NCBI GenBank assembly: GCA_028287745.1
Contig: JAQBPB010000071.1
Coordinates: forward strand, 17,930-81,929
DNA length: 64,000 bases
Source of the DNA: Chloroflexota bacterium
GTDB taxonomy: Bacteria > Chloroflexota > Chloroflexia > Chloroheliales > Chloroheliaceae
Direction: 5' to 3'
Made by a program: the position numbers and the translations under genes. Shown in pieces: positions 9,260 through 17,748 of the stretch. The notes beneath the pieces are model-generated. The model had not been told where the DNA came from and did not search any database. It saw only the letters and a program-made list of their open reading frames with translations. The number at the start of each line of letters is the position of its first letter. The stretch's first letter is position 1.

Positions 9260-9541
9260 TTACTCTTGACCGGCGACGGCGAACTGCTTGTTCAGCTTCT
9301 TGGCGAGGCGGGACTTGCGGCGAGCGGCCTGGTTCTTGTGAATAATGCCCTTCTGAGAGGCTTTGTCCAGCTTGCTAATAGCAATCCGTACAGCCTCCTG
9401 GGAAGTTTCTGCGTCGCCAAGCGAAATGCGGGCTACGGCATTTTTCACATAAGTTTTCAATGAGCTGCGAACCGGGCGGTTGCGGGCTGTTTTACGAAAG
9501 TCCTGACGAATGGACTTGATGGCAGACTTAACATTAGCCAA
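9260..9541 (-). CDS. rpsT: 30S ribosomal protein S20
   Basis: A 93-residue basic protein that binds 16S rRNA in the small subunit. The N-terminus MANVKSAIKSIRQ, the mid-region VKNAVARI and the Lys/Arg-rich HKNQAARRKSRLAKK stretch are S20 hallmarks, and the length is normal (85-95). The start is TTG, with GGAGG nine bases upstream; non-ATG starts are also known for S20 in other bacteria. It stands alone with its own promoter (9598-9626). Confidence 0.95.
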   Translation of the reverse strand: MANVKSAIKSIRQDFRKTARNRPVRSSLKTYVKNAVARISLGDAETSQEAVRIAISKLDKASQKGIIHKNQAARRKSRLAKKLNKQFAVAGQE

Positions 9542-9597
9542 CCGGGATAACCTCCTGAACTTAAAACAAAAATTTCGGCATATTTACACGGATCGAT

Positions 9598-9626
9598 ATT
9601 ATACCTTATGAGCCGGTAAAAGGCAA
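9598..9626 (-). promoter_or_regulatory. Sigma-70-type promoter of rpsT
   Basis: On the minus strand TTGCCT (9626-9621) and TATAAT (9603-9598) are 17 bases apart. Transcription would begin near 9591, about 50 bases before the TTG start. Confidence 0.65.
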
Positions 9627-9785
9627 CTTGGTATTAGAATCTGGTCAAAAATGAATACTTTGCTCAGACCACCCTCAATTTAGCATTGGCGGTGTTTTTG
9701 CAAACTCTCACCTGCAAGCAGCAGTATAATACCACAAGCGAAAGCAGAATATTTAACCGATAACAGTCGAAACTAAAGGACAGAA

Positions 9786-10361
9786 ATGGAAAATAACAAT
9801 CGCTGGCTGAACAGCCGGGCCGAGGGCGGCAAAGTTTACGACTCCCGGTTTGAAGAACTTCAAAAATCCGGGGTAGATGTCCATGGTGAGGCAAGTTTCG
9901 TAATGGAATACCGGCCCAATACCGTGCTAGACGCCGGGTGCGGGACCGGCCGGGTAGCAATCGAGCTGGCCCGGCGCGGCTGCCGGGTTGTGGGCCTGGA
10001 TATTGACCCGCTTATGCTCAACCGGGCAAAAGAAAAAGCCCCGGAACTGGATTGGCGCAGCGGTGACCTGGCGGTCGCCCAATTAAACCGCCAGTTTGAA
10101 CTGATTGTCATGGCGGGCAACGTTATGATTTTTGTCGCGCCCGGCACCGAAGGTGAAGTTGTCCTGAACATGAGCCGCCACCTCTTGCCGGGCGGCAAAC
10201 TGGTAGCCGGTTTCCAGTTAGGCCGGGGCTTGAGCCTGCAAGAATATAACCGGGCTTGCGCCGAGGCGGGCTTGAAACTGCTGGAACACTACGCGGCCTG
10301 GGATAGAAAAGAATACCTGCCCGGCGGGAACTATGTGGTGGCGGTCCACCAAAAAGACTAG
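9786..10361 (+). CDS. Class I SAM-dependent methyltransferase
   Basis: A 191-residue Rossmann-fold methyltransferase. SAM-binding motif I VLDAGCGTGRV lies around residues 43-53, followed by an acidic VVGLDIDP strand end (motif II) and a GDLAV segment (motif III). No substrate domain is attached, so the methyl acceptor is unknown. An AAGGA site precedes the ATG. A TATAAT at 9725-9730 could be its -10 box but the -35 is poor. It is monocistronic and ends at a hairpin. Confidence 0.85.
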   Translation: MENNNRWLNSRAEGGKVYDSRFEELQKSGVDVHGEASFVMEYRPNTVLDAGCGTGRVAIELARRGCRVVGLDIDPLMLNRAKEKAPELDWRSGDLAVAQLNRQFELIVMAGNVMIFVAPGTEGEVVLNMSRHLLPGGKLVAGFQLGRGLSLQEYNRACAEAGLKLLEHYAAWDRKEYLPGGNYVVAVHQKD

Positions 10362-10417
10362 CCCCTAAGGGAGTGGTTAGAATAACCGGATGTAGTCCGG
10401 TGCTTACCTGATATCAA

Positions 10418-10447
10418 AAGGCCCCTGACCTGGGGCCTTCTGGTTTT
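10418..10447. terminator. Rho-independent terminator
   Basis: An AAGGCCCC / GGGGCCTT stem (10418-10425 with 10432-10439), then a T-rich run to 10447. It lies between the convergent methyltransferase and hydroxyacid oxidase genes. Confidence 0.7.
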
Positions 10448-10485
10448 TATAGAAGTGCGGCTGTTAAATGGTTAATCCTAAAAGA

Positions 10486-11700
10486 CTAATCCCGGAGGCG
10501 AATCCGGTCAGGAGTAATCTCGGCAATAGATTTGGCGCCCAGCAATTGCATGGTGCGGATAATCTCTTTCGTCAGGATATCGGCGGCGCGTTGGACCCCA
10601 CGCTGGCCGCCCGCCATCAGGCCGTAAAGGTAAGCCCGGCCTACCAGGCAAGCCCTGGCCCCTAAAGCGACCGCCGCGACTATATCGGCCCCGCTCAGGA
10701 TACCGCCATCCAGGTAAATCTCGGCCCGGTCGCCGACTGCCTGGACAATCGGAGGTAACTGTTCCAGCGGGGTAGGCGCTCGGTCAAGCTGGCGGCCGCC
10801 GTGATTTGAAACCACAATCGCATCAGCGCCGCGCTCGACCACCGCCTGCGCATCCGCCAGATTTTGAATGCCTTTAACAATCAGGGGGCCGGTCCACTCG
10901 CTCCGCAGCCATTCCAGGTCGGCAAAAGTTACGGTAGGGTCAAACATAACGCTGACCAGGTCAGCGACGGTACCGTTCCAGGAGTTAAGTGAAGCGAAGC
11001 TCAGCGGTTCGGTGGTAAGCAGGTTGAACCACCAGGCCGGGTGCATAGCGCCATCCACGAAGGTCTTGAGGGTCAGAGCGGGCGGAATGGTCAGGCCGTT
11101 GCGGACATCGCGCTGCCTGGCCCCGGCCACCGGGGTGTCCACCGTCAGGACAAGAGCCTTGTAACCGGCGGTTTTGGCCCGGGCAATCAACTCCCGGCTG
11201 GCCTCCCGGTCCCGCCACAGGTAAAGCTGGAACCAGCGCTGGGCTTCCGGCGCGGCGGCTGCCAGGGCTTCCAGGGAAGTAGTACCCATTGTTGAGAGGG
11301 CGTAGGGAATACCCACATTCGCGGCGACCCGGGCCACTGCGGACTCACCTTCGTGGTTCATCATGCGCGTAAAGCCGGTCGGCGCAAAGGCAAAGGGTAA
11401 AGTGCTGGGCTGTCCCAGAATGGTGGTTGAAGGGTCTACGGAAGAAATATCACGTAAAATTTGAGGAATAAATTCTACATTGCGGAAGGCTTCGCGAGCC
11501 CGGCGCAAGCTGGTTTCCTCCTCGGCAGCTCCATCTACATAATCGAATACGGCCTGGGGCACCTGGCGGCGGGCGGTGGCCCGCAAATCATTGATTGTAA
11601 CGGCGCGCGATAGCCGGCGCTTGACCGGGTCGAGTTCAAACGGCCTGGGTCGCAGTAAAGAGTTTAATTCCGACCAGGTCGGTATATGGCGGGTTGTCAT
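10486..11700 (-). CDS. FMN-dependent alpha-hydroxy-acid oxidizing protein (lactate oxidase/monooxygenase-like)
   Basis: A 404-residue TIM-barrel flavoenzyme oxidising an L-2-hydroxy acid such as lactate or glycolate to the 2-oxo acid. The family active site SNHGGRQLD, with catalytic His and substrate-binding Arg, is intact. FMN-binding segments (LPFAFAPTG, IPYALSTMG, YLDGGI and LVGRAYLYG) appear in the expected order. Length fits LldD and lactate 2-monooxygenase. No membrane segment is seen, so it is probably soluble. GGAG precedes the ATG. Transcribed alone. Exact substrate unresolved. Confidence 0.9.
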   Translation of the reverse strand: MTTRHIPTWSELNSLLRPRPFELDPVKRRLSRAVTINDLRATARRQVPQAVFDYVDGAAEEETSLRRAREAFRNVEFIPQILRDISSVDPSTTILGQPSTLPFAFAPTGFTRMMNHEGESAVARVAANVGIPYALSTMGTTSLEALAAAAPEAQRWFQLYLWRDREASRELIARAKTAGYKALVLTVDTPVAGARQRDVRNGLTIPPALTLKTFVDGAMHPAWWFNLLTTEPLSFASLNSWNGTVADLVSVMFDPTVTFADLEWLRSEWTGPLIVKGIQNLADAQAVVERGADAIVVSNHGGRQLDRAPTPLEQLPPIVQAVGDRAEIYLDGGILSGADIVAAVALGARACLVGRAYLYGLMAGGQRGVQRAADILTKEIIRTMQLLGAKSIAEITPDRIRLRD

Positions 11701-12174
11701 CTGGCTAACTCCGGTAGAAATAGGCGGGCAAAGAGCAGGTATTCTTGAGTCATGTTTATAGTTAACATCCTTTCAACCTCGAAAAAGTGTTTTATGCAGG
11801 ATAAAATTGTAGCATAATTTCCAGCCAGTACAATTCAAGACCGATTTCCTCGCAGCCCGGTATGCCGCCAGAGCATTTACAGGTATATTTTATTTCCTGT
11901 TTAGGCCTCAAATTCTATTCGAAAACATTTACCAATTATATTTTTAATATTTATAACCATACTTAATATATAGACGAATGGCCTAATCGCTATTACAGCA
12001 ATGGCATATTTAGTGCTTTACTAACAACCAGTGGTGGGTACGGCTTGTTTCGCTACATAATATTTATTTTTTCTAGCTTTTTAGTCTTAACTTCTAACAA
12101 GCAAGCTAACATATGCCTGATTTGGGAAGTAGATTCCGTGAAACCCATTAAACGAAAGAAGGGGAAAAGAAATT
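11701..12174. other. AT-rich intergenic region between divergent genes
   Basis: About 470 bases with no credible reading frame. Strongly AT-rich from about 11880 to 12120, as expected for control DNA upstream of the 12175-14983 operon. AAGGGG at the right end is the ribosome site of the next gene. I could not pick one convincing promoter. Confidence 0.5.
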
Positions 12175-13272
12175 ATGAGTATGCAAGATTCTAACTATTC
12201 GACGGGTTCAAAAGGCAGTAGTAATAAAGGTAAGGGTTCACCTAGCGGAAGCAGTAATGAAGAAGCTTATAAGGTTCAGGATCCCACTGTAAAGGCTCAA
12301 CAAAAGACTGGCGAAATTATTGACCAGGCCCAGGAAAAAGTTGGAGAAGTAGCCGGACAAGTCAAGGAACAGGCTTCCTCCCAGATTGCAAGCCAGAAAG
12401 ACCGGGCAGCTGAAGGTCTGGGTAATGTAGCCGATGCTATCCGCCAGACCGGCGACCAGTTACGTAAAAACGAGCAGGCAGCACCCATTGCCCAGTACAC
12501 TGACCAACTTGCTCACGGGGTCGAAATGGTCTCGAGTTACCTGAAAAGGAATAGCATTTCCGACATTTTTGGTGAAGTAGAACGCTTCGCCCGGCGCGAA
12601 CCGGCCCTGTTCCTGGGTGGTGCGCTGACCTTGGGTTTACTGGGTGGCCGCTTCTTGCGTAGCTCCAGCAGCGCAAACAATCAGTCCCAGTACAGGAACA
12701 CGAGCCAGATGTCCGGCCAGAGCAGCTACGGAAGTTATGGGACCTACGGCAGCCGAAGCACCGGCTACTCGTCCAGCCTCCCAACCGATAGGGTACCCGG
12801 CTACAGTTCTTACGATTTGACTGGCAGCGTCGGTGGCGAAACACCTGGCAGCAGCTACAGGGACAATTATTCCGGCCTTTCCGGTACGGATACCGACAGC
12901 CTGGGCCGTTCAAGTGGCACCACCCGCAGTAGCGGTTACGGAACCGGCAGTTCCGGCAGCACCGGCTATACCGGTGGCAGCAGCTCCGGTGGTAGCAGTT
13001 CGACCGGCAGCACCGGCTATACCGGTGGTAGCAGTTCGACCGGCAGTTCCGGCAGCTCCGGCAGTTCCGGCAGCTCCGGCTATACCGGTGGCAGCAGTTC
13101 GACCGGTGGCACAGGTTATTCGGCAGGCAGCGGCACCAGTAGCGGTGGTTACAGTTCCAATTATCCAACTGACACCTCCGGCTCTTACGGAAGCAGCGGC
13201 GGCAAATCGTATGGTTCTCAGGCAAGTGGTAGCACCGGTTCAGAAAATGGAGGCCCGCAGGGGATTGCATAA
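12175..13272 (+). CDS. Gly/Ser/Tyr-rich envelope stress-type protein
   Basis: A 365-residue protein I cannot name. Residues 35-110 are a charged, amphipathic helix-forming stretch resembling CsbD, LEA or YqjD/ElaB-type proteins (DQAQEKVGEVAGQVKEQA). Residues 144-162 form a Gly-rich hydrophobic segment after an REP motif, a possible membrane anchor. The remaining ~200 residues are low-complexity Ser/Gly/Tyr/Thr repeats built on YTGGSSS units. First gene of a three-gene operon: the holin-like gene begins two bases after its stop. AAGGGG precedes the ATG. Likely an envelope-associated, intrinsically disordered stress protein; function is inferred. Confidence 0.7.
   Translation: MSMQDSNYSTGSKGSSNKGKGSPSGSSNEEAYKVQDPTVKAQQKTGEIIDQAQEKVGEVAGQVKEQASSQIASQKDRAAEGLGNVADAIRQTGDQLRKNEQAAPIAQYTDQLAHGVEMVSSYLKRNSISDIFGEVERFARREPALFLGGALTLGLLGGRFLRSSSSANNQSQYRNTSQMSGQSSYGSYGTYGSRSTGYSSSLPTDRVPGYSSYDLTGSVGGETPGSSYRDNYSGLSGTDTDSLGRSSGTTRSSGYGTGSSGSTGYTGGSSSGGSSSTGSTGYTGGSSSTGSSGSSGSSGSSGYTGGSSSTGGTGYSAGSGTSSGGYSSNYPTDTSGSYGSSGGKSYGSQASGSTGSENGGPQGIA
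12943..13110 (+). repeat. Short tandem coding repeats (Ser/Gly/Tyr-rich)
   Basis: Near-identical blocks encoding GYTGGSSS and GSSGSS recur here; the ACCGGCTATACCGGTGGCAG block or close variants appear about three times. They sit in the C-terminal half of the 12175 gene and could change copy number by slippage. Confidence 0.75.
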
Positions 13273-13274
13273 AT

Positions 13275-13670
13275 ATGGCCCAAAACAGTCCAGAACGTTC
13301 CCTGGGAGACCTGTTTGCTGACCTTTCCAGGGAAATTATTACACTGGTACGCCAGGAAATAACGCTGGCGCGGACAGAATTAGGCCAGACTGCTTCAAAA
13401 GTCGGCCGGGACATTGGCTTCCTGGCAGTAGGTGGTCTGGTAATTTACGCCGGATTTCTCGCTATCCTGGCGGCCCTGGTCATCATACTTGGCACAATAG
13501 GATTACCCTGGTGGCTTTCCGCCCTGATTGTGGGTCTGATTGTGGCCGGTGTGGGTTATTTCCTGGTCAGGCGCGGCCTGGATAACCTTAAAAAGGAAAA
13601 TTTTGCGCCGCAAAAGACGATTGAGAGCCTTAAGGAGGATGTAGAATGGGCCAAAGAGCAGACGAGATGA
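13275..13670 (+). CDS. Holin-superfamily III / phage-holin-like membrane protein
   Basis: A 131-residue protein with an N-terminal amphipathic helix (LFADLSREIITLVRQEITLARTE), two closely spaced membrane helices (about 49-72 and 77-98) and a charged tail. This is the layout of the Phage_holin_3_6 / actinobacterial holin-X family, which is usually chromosomal and not phage-borne. It sits two bases after the previous gene and overlaps the next by 25 bases, so translation is coupled. Probably an envelope protein working with its operon partners rather than a lysis factor. Confidence 0.8.
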   Translation: MAQNSPERSLGDLFADLSREIITLVRQEITLARTELGQTASKVGRDIGFLAVGGLVIYAGFLAILAALVIILGTIGLPWWLSALIVGLIVAGVGYFLVRRGLDNLKKENFAPQKTIESLKEDVEWAKEQTR

Positions 13671-14983
13671 GGGATAGGGATATTTACCCTGAACCTATTG
13701 GGAGTACGCCTTTTCTTCAAGCGGATGCGGCCAGCGACTATGACCGGGGGGTTTCACAGGATTATGGTCTGCCGGAAAGCGATATTTCCGAAGACGAAAA
13801 GGTAGAAACTGAAACCGAAGCCATTCGTGAAGATATCGAACAGACCAGGGCGGAAATGGCCCGGACGGTCGACGAAATCCAGGCCAGGTTGACCCCTGCA
13901 AACATTGTTGAGCAGGTCAAAGAGCAAGCCAAAGAAACGGCAACGGAAGCTATTGATAATGTAAAACAAACTGTCCGGGATGCGACAGTTGGGAAGGTAG
14001 AGAATATGGTAAACAGTGTAAGCGACTCAGCCCGCGAAACTGGTTCGGGTTTGATGGGTCTTATTAAAGAGAATCCTATACCGGCTGCCCTGGCCGGCCT
14101 TGGGCTGGGCTGGCTCTATATGAAACGCCAGAACAACCCTGAACAACACCGGTCGAATGTCCCGATGGGTTTCTCGCAGAATACCGGCTACGCCCCCAAC
14201 TACCCCTATATGCCGCCTTCGGTGCCGGTCCGGTCGTACACGCCTTCGAATTACGGCTCTTCCAGCGGAAGCAACAGCGGCGGCGGGCTGGTAGATAAGG
14301 TTATGCAGAACCCCTTACCGGCCGCCGTTGCCGGTTTGAGCCTCGGCTACATCTTTATGAAGGGCCAGGGCGGCAGCAGCAGCAGCAGCTATAACTATTC
14401 AAGTTATGGTTCTTCGGGCTCACAGCATGGGTTGAGCAATGTAACGGATAAGGTTGGTAATGTGGCAGGCCAGGCCGCCGGTACGGTAGGAAATATTGCC
14501 GGTAGCGCGGTGGGCACAGTCGGTGACATCGCCGGTGGAACTGCCGAAAAGGTGGGTGACATTGCCGGGACTGCCGCCGGAACAGTTGGTGGCATCGCCA
14601 GTGGCGCGGCCGAGACCGTTGGTGACATCGCCAGTGGTGCCGCCGGGGCGGTTGGCAATATTGCCAGCGGGGCCGGAGATGTTGCAGGCAACGTAGTTGG
14701 CGGAGTCCAGCACGGCGCTCAAAGAGCTACCACCCAACTGGAAAGAATGCTCCAGGACAATCCCCTGGCAGTGGGCGGTGTGGCGCTCGTCATGGGCGCG
14801 GTCATCGGTATGATGCTTCCTGCTACCGAAAAGGAAAATCAGATCCTGGGCAAAGCCCACGATAACCTGATGGAAAAAGCCGGGGAAGCTGTTCAGCAGA
14901 CCATGGACAAGGTCAGCAATGTGACCGAACAGGTTACCAATACGGTTAAAGAAGAAGCCAAGAACCAGGGCTTGGCCCAGTAG
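13646..14983 (+). CDS. DUF3618 protein with 11-mer repeats and three Gly-rich membrane segments
   Basis: A 445-residue protein. Residues 60-83 match DUF3618 (IREDIEQTRAEMARTVDEI), then comes an LEA-like helix (85-135). Three similar hydrophobic segments each start with Asn-Pro: 143-160, 222-239 and 372-392. Between the last two lie eight tandem 11-residue repeats (268-355) of the form GTVGDIASGAA, an amphipathic pattern like LEA or apolipoprotein 11-mers that could lie along a membrane. AGGAGG is seven bases before the ATG, inside the end of the holin-like gene. Last gene of the operon. Role in envelope stability or desiccation is inferred. Confidence 0.8.
   Translation: MGQRADEMRDRDIYPEPIGSTPFLQADAASDYDRGVSQDYGLPESDISEDEKVETETEAIREDIEQTRAEMARTVDEIQARLTPANIVEQVKEQAKETATEAIDNVKQTVRDATVGKVENMVNSVSDSARETGSGLMGLIKENPIPAALAGLGLGWLYMKRQNNPEQHRSNVPMGFSQNTGYAPNYPYMPPSVPVRSYTPSNYGSSSGSNSGGGLVDKVMQNPLPAAVAGLSLGYIFMKGQGGSSSSSYNYSSYGSSGSQHGLSNVTDKVGNVAGQAAGTVGNIAGSAVGTVGDIAGGTAEKVGDIAGTAAGTVGGIASGAAETVGDIASGAAGAVGNIASGAGDVAGNVVGGVQHGAQRATTQLERMLQDNPLAVGGVALVMGAVIGMMLPATEKENQILGKAHDNLMEKAGEAVQQTMDKVSNVTEQVTNTVKEEAKNQGLAQ
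14447..14710 (+). repeat. Eight tandem 33-bp units encoding 11-residue repeats
   Basis: The reading frame repeats every 33 bases eight times. Consensus residues are x-T-V-G-D-I-A-S-G-A-A with Val, Ile and Ala in fixed positions. Copies have diverged at the DNA level, so selection appears to act on the protein pattern. Confidence 0.85.
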
Positions 14984-15019
14984 TCCGGTTTTAACTTCTT
15001 TTCTAGCCCTATAAATGTT

Positions 15020-15052
15020 AATCGGGGTGAGCAAATGCTCGCCCCGATTTTG
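15020..15052 (+). terminator. Rho-independent terminator of the envelope operon
   Basis: A 14-bp stem (15020-15033 with 15036-15049, one G-T pair) followed by a T-rich run. It lies 37 bases after the operon stop and before the convergent glycosyltransferase gene. Confidence 0.8.
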
Positions 15053-15120
15053 TTTTACCGCTATTAACCCTGCCCTGTTAGAGGAATTCCAGCTACTTAT
15101 AAGACTTTTTAGGAGTTAAA

Positions 15121-16560
15121 TTAACTCTGACGTTTGAACCGCTGCCGGAGCCGGTGTGCAAATGGGAGCCGGGAAGGTTTTTGCAGGCGGGTTTCCATTT
15201 CCCTGGCCCAACTTTCAAGCGAGGCGATTAACTCATTTTTCTCTTCAAGCTGGCTCTGGTAATCGGCCAGTAGCCGTTCCTGGACGGTGTTATCCGGACT
15301 GGCCCCAAAAGAAGGCAGCGAATGACCGGCATCGGGCGCCTGGCGCGGATTAGCGGCCCAATCCAGTAAAGGCTGGCAAGCGTTCTGGTAACTGTAACGC
15401 TCGCTTATAAAGGCCGGGCCTTTGTCAGCCGCCTGGCGCAAACGTTCCGGCGCGGCAGCCAGTTCAAGCAGCCGTCCGGCCAGCCCTTCCGGTGAGCCGT
15501 GCGGAAAGCTAAAGGCCAGTCCTTCCCTGACTAATTCTTCGGTCAGATGGGCCGTCTCCGTAACAATCGCCGGAAGGCCATAAAGCAGCCAATCTAAAAG
15601 GCGGGTCCGGCTGCCTAAAACACCTTCGTAGCTCCAGCGGTCCAGGATCAAGCCCAGGTCACTTTCTAAATAATAGTTATGTAAACCTTCATAAGGTACC
15701 CAGCCTAACAGGTGGAACCGCCCTTTATAGGAAGAATTTTCAACTATCATTTGAAAGCGCGGGAAGGTCTGGGTATCGTGGGGTGGGAGAGCGCCACCGG
15801 TCGCCACGAAATGAATATCAGGGTTAGCCGCCATGGCCCCTGTCAGGCCCTGGTAAAGGGTCTCCACGTCGGTCCAGGTATTAAAACCGCCGCTCCACAG
15901 CACAACAAAAGCATCGTCGGGGACGATTTTACCACGCAAAAATGGTTGGTCAGCGGGAGGAAGCCGCCGGGGGTCGAGGGTGGCCGGGATAGTATAGGCC
16001 AGGCGGTAACCATCTGTCAGGTGGTTCAGGCGGCCGTGAGTCGCCATAGCTCCCACCGTAGCGTGTTCCTGGTAGATAGAAACGGTACTGATTACATCGG
16101 CCCGGCGCATAATCGTGCGCTCGAACCGGGCGAAAGGACCCAGCAGGCTGTCATCGGCAGCCTGAAAGGCTTTGGCCTGGCCTTCCGCCAGCGGGCTGCC
16201 AAACAGGTCGGCCCAGAAAGGCAAGCCGGGAGCCAGGTAAAGGGCGCCCAGGTAACTCGGCCAGGCGCTAATACCGGCCGCCGCATCCGGTTGGAAGGTT
16301 TTTTCCAGTCCGGACAAAGCTTCCTGGCCGGTAAGCGCGGCATCGGAAAACGAATGGAGCGTCAGGCCAGGCGAAAGTTCGCGAGGTCCGGCAGTTTCAG
16401 CCGACCCAGCCTTAATTGAAACCAGGGCAACCGTATGCCCGGCTTCCTGTAAAGCCAGGGCGACATGCCAGGCCCGGATACTGGGGGCGCTCACCCGTCC
16501 GGCCCGGCCCGCCGCCTGTTCCGGCGGCAAGGGGCCCTGGCCGAGTACTAGAAGTCTCAT
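15121..16560 (-). CDS. Glycosyltransferase, GT4-like, with C-terminal coiled coil
   Basis: A 479-residue GT-B-fold glycosyltransferase. The N-terminal half has the acceptor-side Rossmann strand MRLLVLGQGPLPP. The C-terminal half has a donor-side core with WSGGFNTWTD, FHLLGWVPY, and GSRTRLLDWLLYGLPAIVTE in place of the standard EGFG block. About 40 residues at the end form a charged coiled coil (DYQSQLEEKNELIASLESW), often seen in surface-polysaccharide transferases. Its ATG overlaps the stop of the dipeptide epimerase gene (ATGA), so the two are co-translated. Sugar donor and acceptor unknown. Confidence 0.8.
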   Translation of the reverse strand: MRLLVLGQGPLPPEQAAGRAGRVSAPSIRAWHVALALQEAGHTVALVSIKAGSAETAGPRELSPGLTLHSFSDAALTGQEALSGLEKTFQPDAAAGISAWPSYLGALYLAPGLPFWADLFGSPLAEGQAKAFQAADDSLLGPFARFERTIMRRADVISTVSIYQEHATVGAMATHGRLNHLTDGYRLAYTIPATLDPRRLPPADQPFLRGKIVPDDAFVVLWSGGFNTWTDVETLYQGLTGAMAANPDIHFVATGGALPPHDTQTFPRFQMIVENSSYKGRFHLLGWVPYEGLHNYYLESDLGLILDRWSYEGVLGSRTRLLDWLLYGLPAIVTETAHLTEELVREGLAFSFPHGSPEGLAGRLLELAAAPERLRQAADKGPAFISERYSYQNACQPLLDWAANPRQAPDAGHSLPSFGASPDNTVQERLLADYQSQLEEKNELIASLESWAREMETRLQKPSRLPFAHRLRQRFKRQS

Positions 16561-17660
16561 TCAAGCATTCCGCTGGGCCGCCCTTTGGGCCAGCAGCCGA
16601 TACCGGCTTTGATTTCGCCCAGGTGGTAGATCGGCCCTTCCACCCGGTAGCCGCCTTCAAAGGGGTCTTCCGCCAACAAAAAGGGTGTGTCCAGGTCAAC
16701 GAATTCAAATCCGCCGTTTCCGGCCGCGAAATGGGCCGAGCAGCTCATAGCCAGTTTAGACTCGATCATACCGCCGATCATCAGGCGAATGTGAGCCGCC
16801 CGGCAGACCGCCACAATATCCATCCCGGTTACCAGGCCGCTCTTCATCAATTTGATATTAACAACATTGGCCGCGCCGATATGGGCCAGGTCCATTACAT
16901 CGCTGGCTACAAAGACCGCTTCATCACCGGCGACCGGCACCCGGCCCTGGTCGGTTACGAATTTTAGCCCTATCCGGTCATGTTTGGGGACCGGTTGCTC
17001 AAACAGGCGGACCCTGACTCCCCTGGCGCGCAATTCCTGTAACAATTCAACCGCTTCCGAGGCGCTGTAAGCCTGGTTGGCATCCAGCTGAAGCTCGCTA
17101 TTTGGGGCGCCCTCTTTGACGGCCAGGGTCCGGGCGACATCCGCTTCAATCCCGCTGCCAACCTTGATTTTTATAAAGCGGACTCCCTGGGCGGTAATAC
17201 CCTGGGCCAGTTCACGCGCCCGGTCCGGCTCCACAATCGGAATACTGATGTCAGTTTCGACCCGGTCAGTGTAGCCCCCAAAGAACTGGTAGAGCGGCAC
17301 CCGCATTGTTTTGGTAACCGCGTCCAGGATTGCCATTTCCAGCCCGGCCCGCGCCGCCGCCTGGACCGAGAAAATCCCGGCCAGTTCGCCCGATAACTTC
17401 CGCCATTGCATCGCGTCCCGGCCCACCAACAGAGGCACGCATGTTTGCAGCGTCGCCAGGACAGTTGCCTGGTTTTCGCCGTTGATCGGTTCAAGCGGAG
17501 CGGCTTCCCCATAGCCAATGACACCGTTTTCCAGCGTGACCGTTATCAGGACATTGCGTACATGGTCCAGGCGGCCTATAGAAATGATAAATGGTTCTAT
17601 AAGGGGGATATTTAGAGGCTCAAATTCAATTGAACGGATGCCTGTCTCTGGGCTGCTCAT
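16557..17660 (-). CDS. Dipeptide epimerase (enolase superfamily, L-Ala-D/L-Glu epimerase type)
   Basis: A 367-residue enolase-superfamily enzyme of the muconate-lactonizing subgroup. Catalytic and metal residues are all present: KxK (Lys164, Lys166), Asp193 in LDANQ, Glu221 in FEQP, Asp246 in GDEAV, and Lys270 in NIKLMKSG. A DLDTP motif near the C-terminus is the one that binds the dipeptide amino group in Ala-Glu epimerases. It probably interconverts L-Ala-D-Glu and L-Ala-L-Glu from recycled murein peptides. AAGGA precedes the ATG. Overlaps the glycosyltransferase by four bases. Confidence 0.85.
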   Translation of the reverse strand: MSSPETGIRSIEFEPLNIPLIEPFIISIGRLDHVRNVLITVTLENGVIGYGEAAPLEPINGENQATVLATLQTCVPLLVGRDAMQWRKLSGELAGIFSVQAAARAGLEMAILDAVTKTMRVPLYQFFGGYTDRVETDISIPIVEPDRARELAQGITAQGVRFIKIKVGSGIEADVARTLAVKEGAPNSELQLDANQAYSASEAVELLQELRARGVRVRLFEQPVPKHDRIGLKFVTDQGRVPVAGDEAVFVASDVMDLAHIGAANVVNIKLMKSGLVTGMDIVAVCRAAHIRLMIGGMIESKLAMSCSAHFAAGNGGFEFVDLDTPFLLAEDPFEGGYRVEGPIYHLGEIKAGIGCWPKGRPSGMLE

Positions 17661-17748
17661 TAGTATATCCTTAGTTTTGTCAGGTTCAATTTTAAGTTTT
17701 CAAGCGTGCGAGGCACATAGTAGTAGTCGCCCCAGGGTTTGTCAATTG

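Noticed and set aside
12955..13100. CRISPR-like repeat pattern
   Set aside because: Units are coding, short and not separated by unique spacers of constant size; no cas gene nearby.
12437..13414. 325-codon minus-strand frame, Cys/Arg-rich
   Set aside because: It is the shadow of the Ser/Gly repeat gene; the Cys/Arg bias is the complement of Ser/Gly codons.
13275..13670. Prophage remnant suggested by holin family
   Set aside because: No other phage genes; this holin family is mostly chromosomal and sits in an envelope operon.
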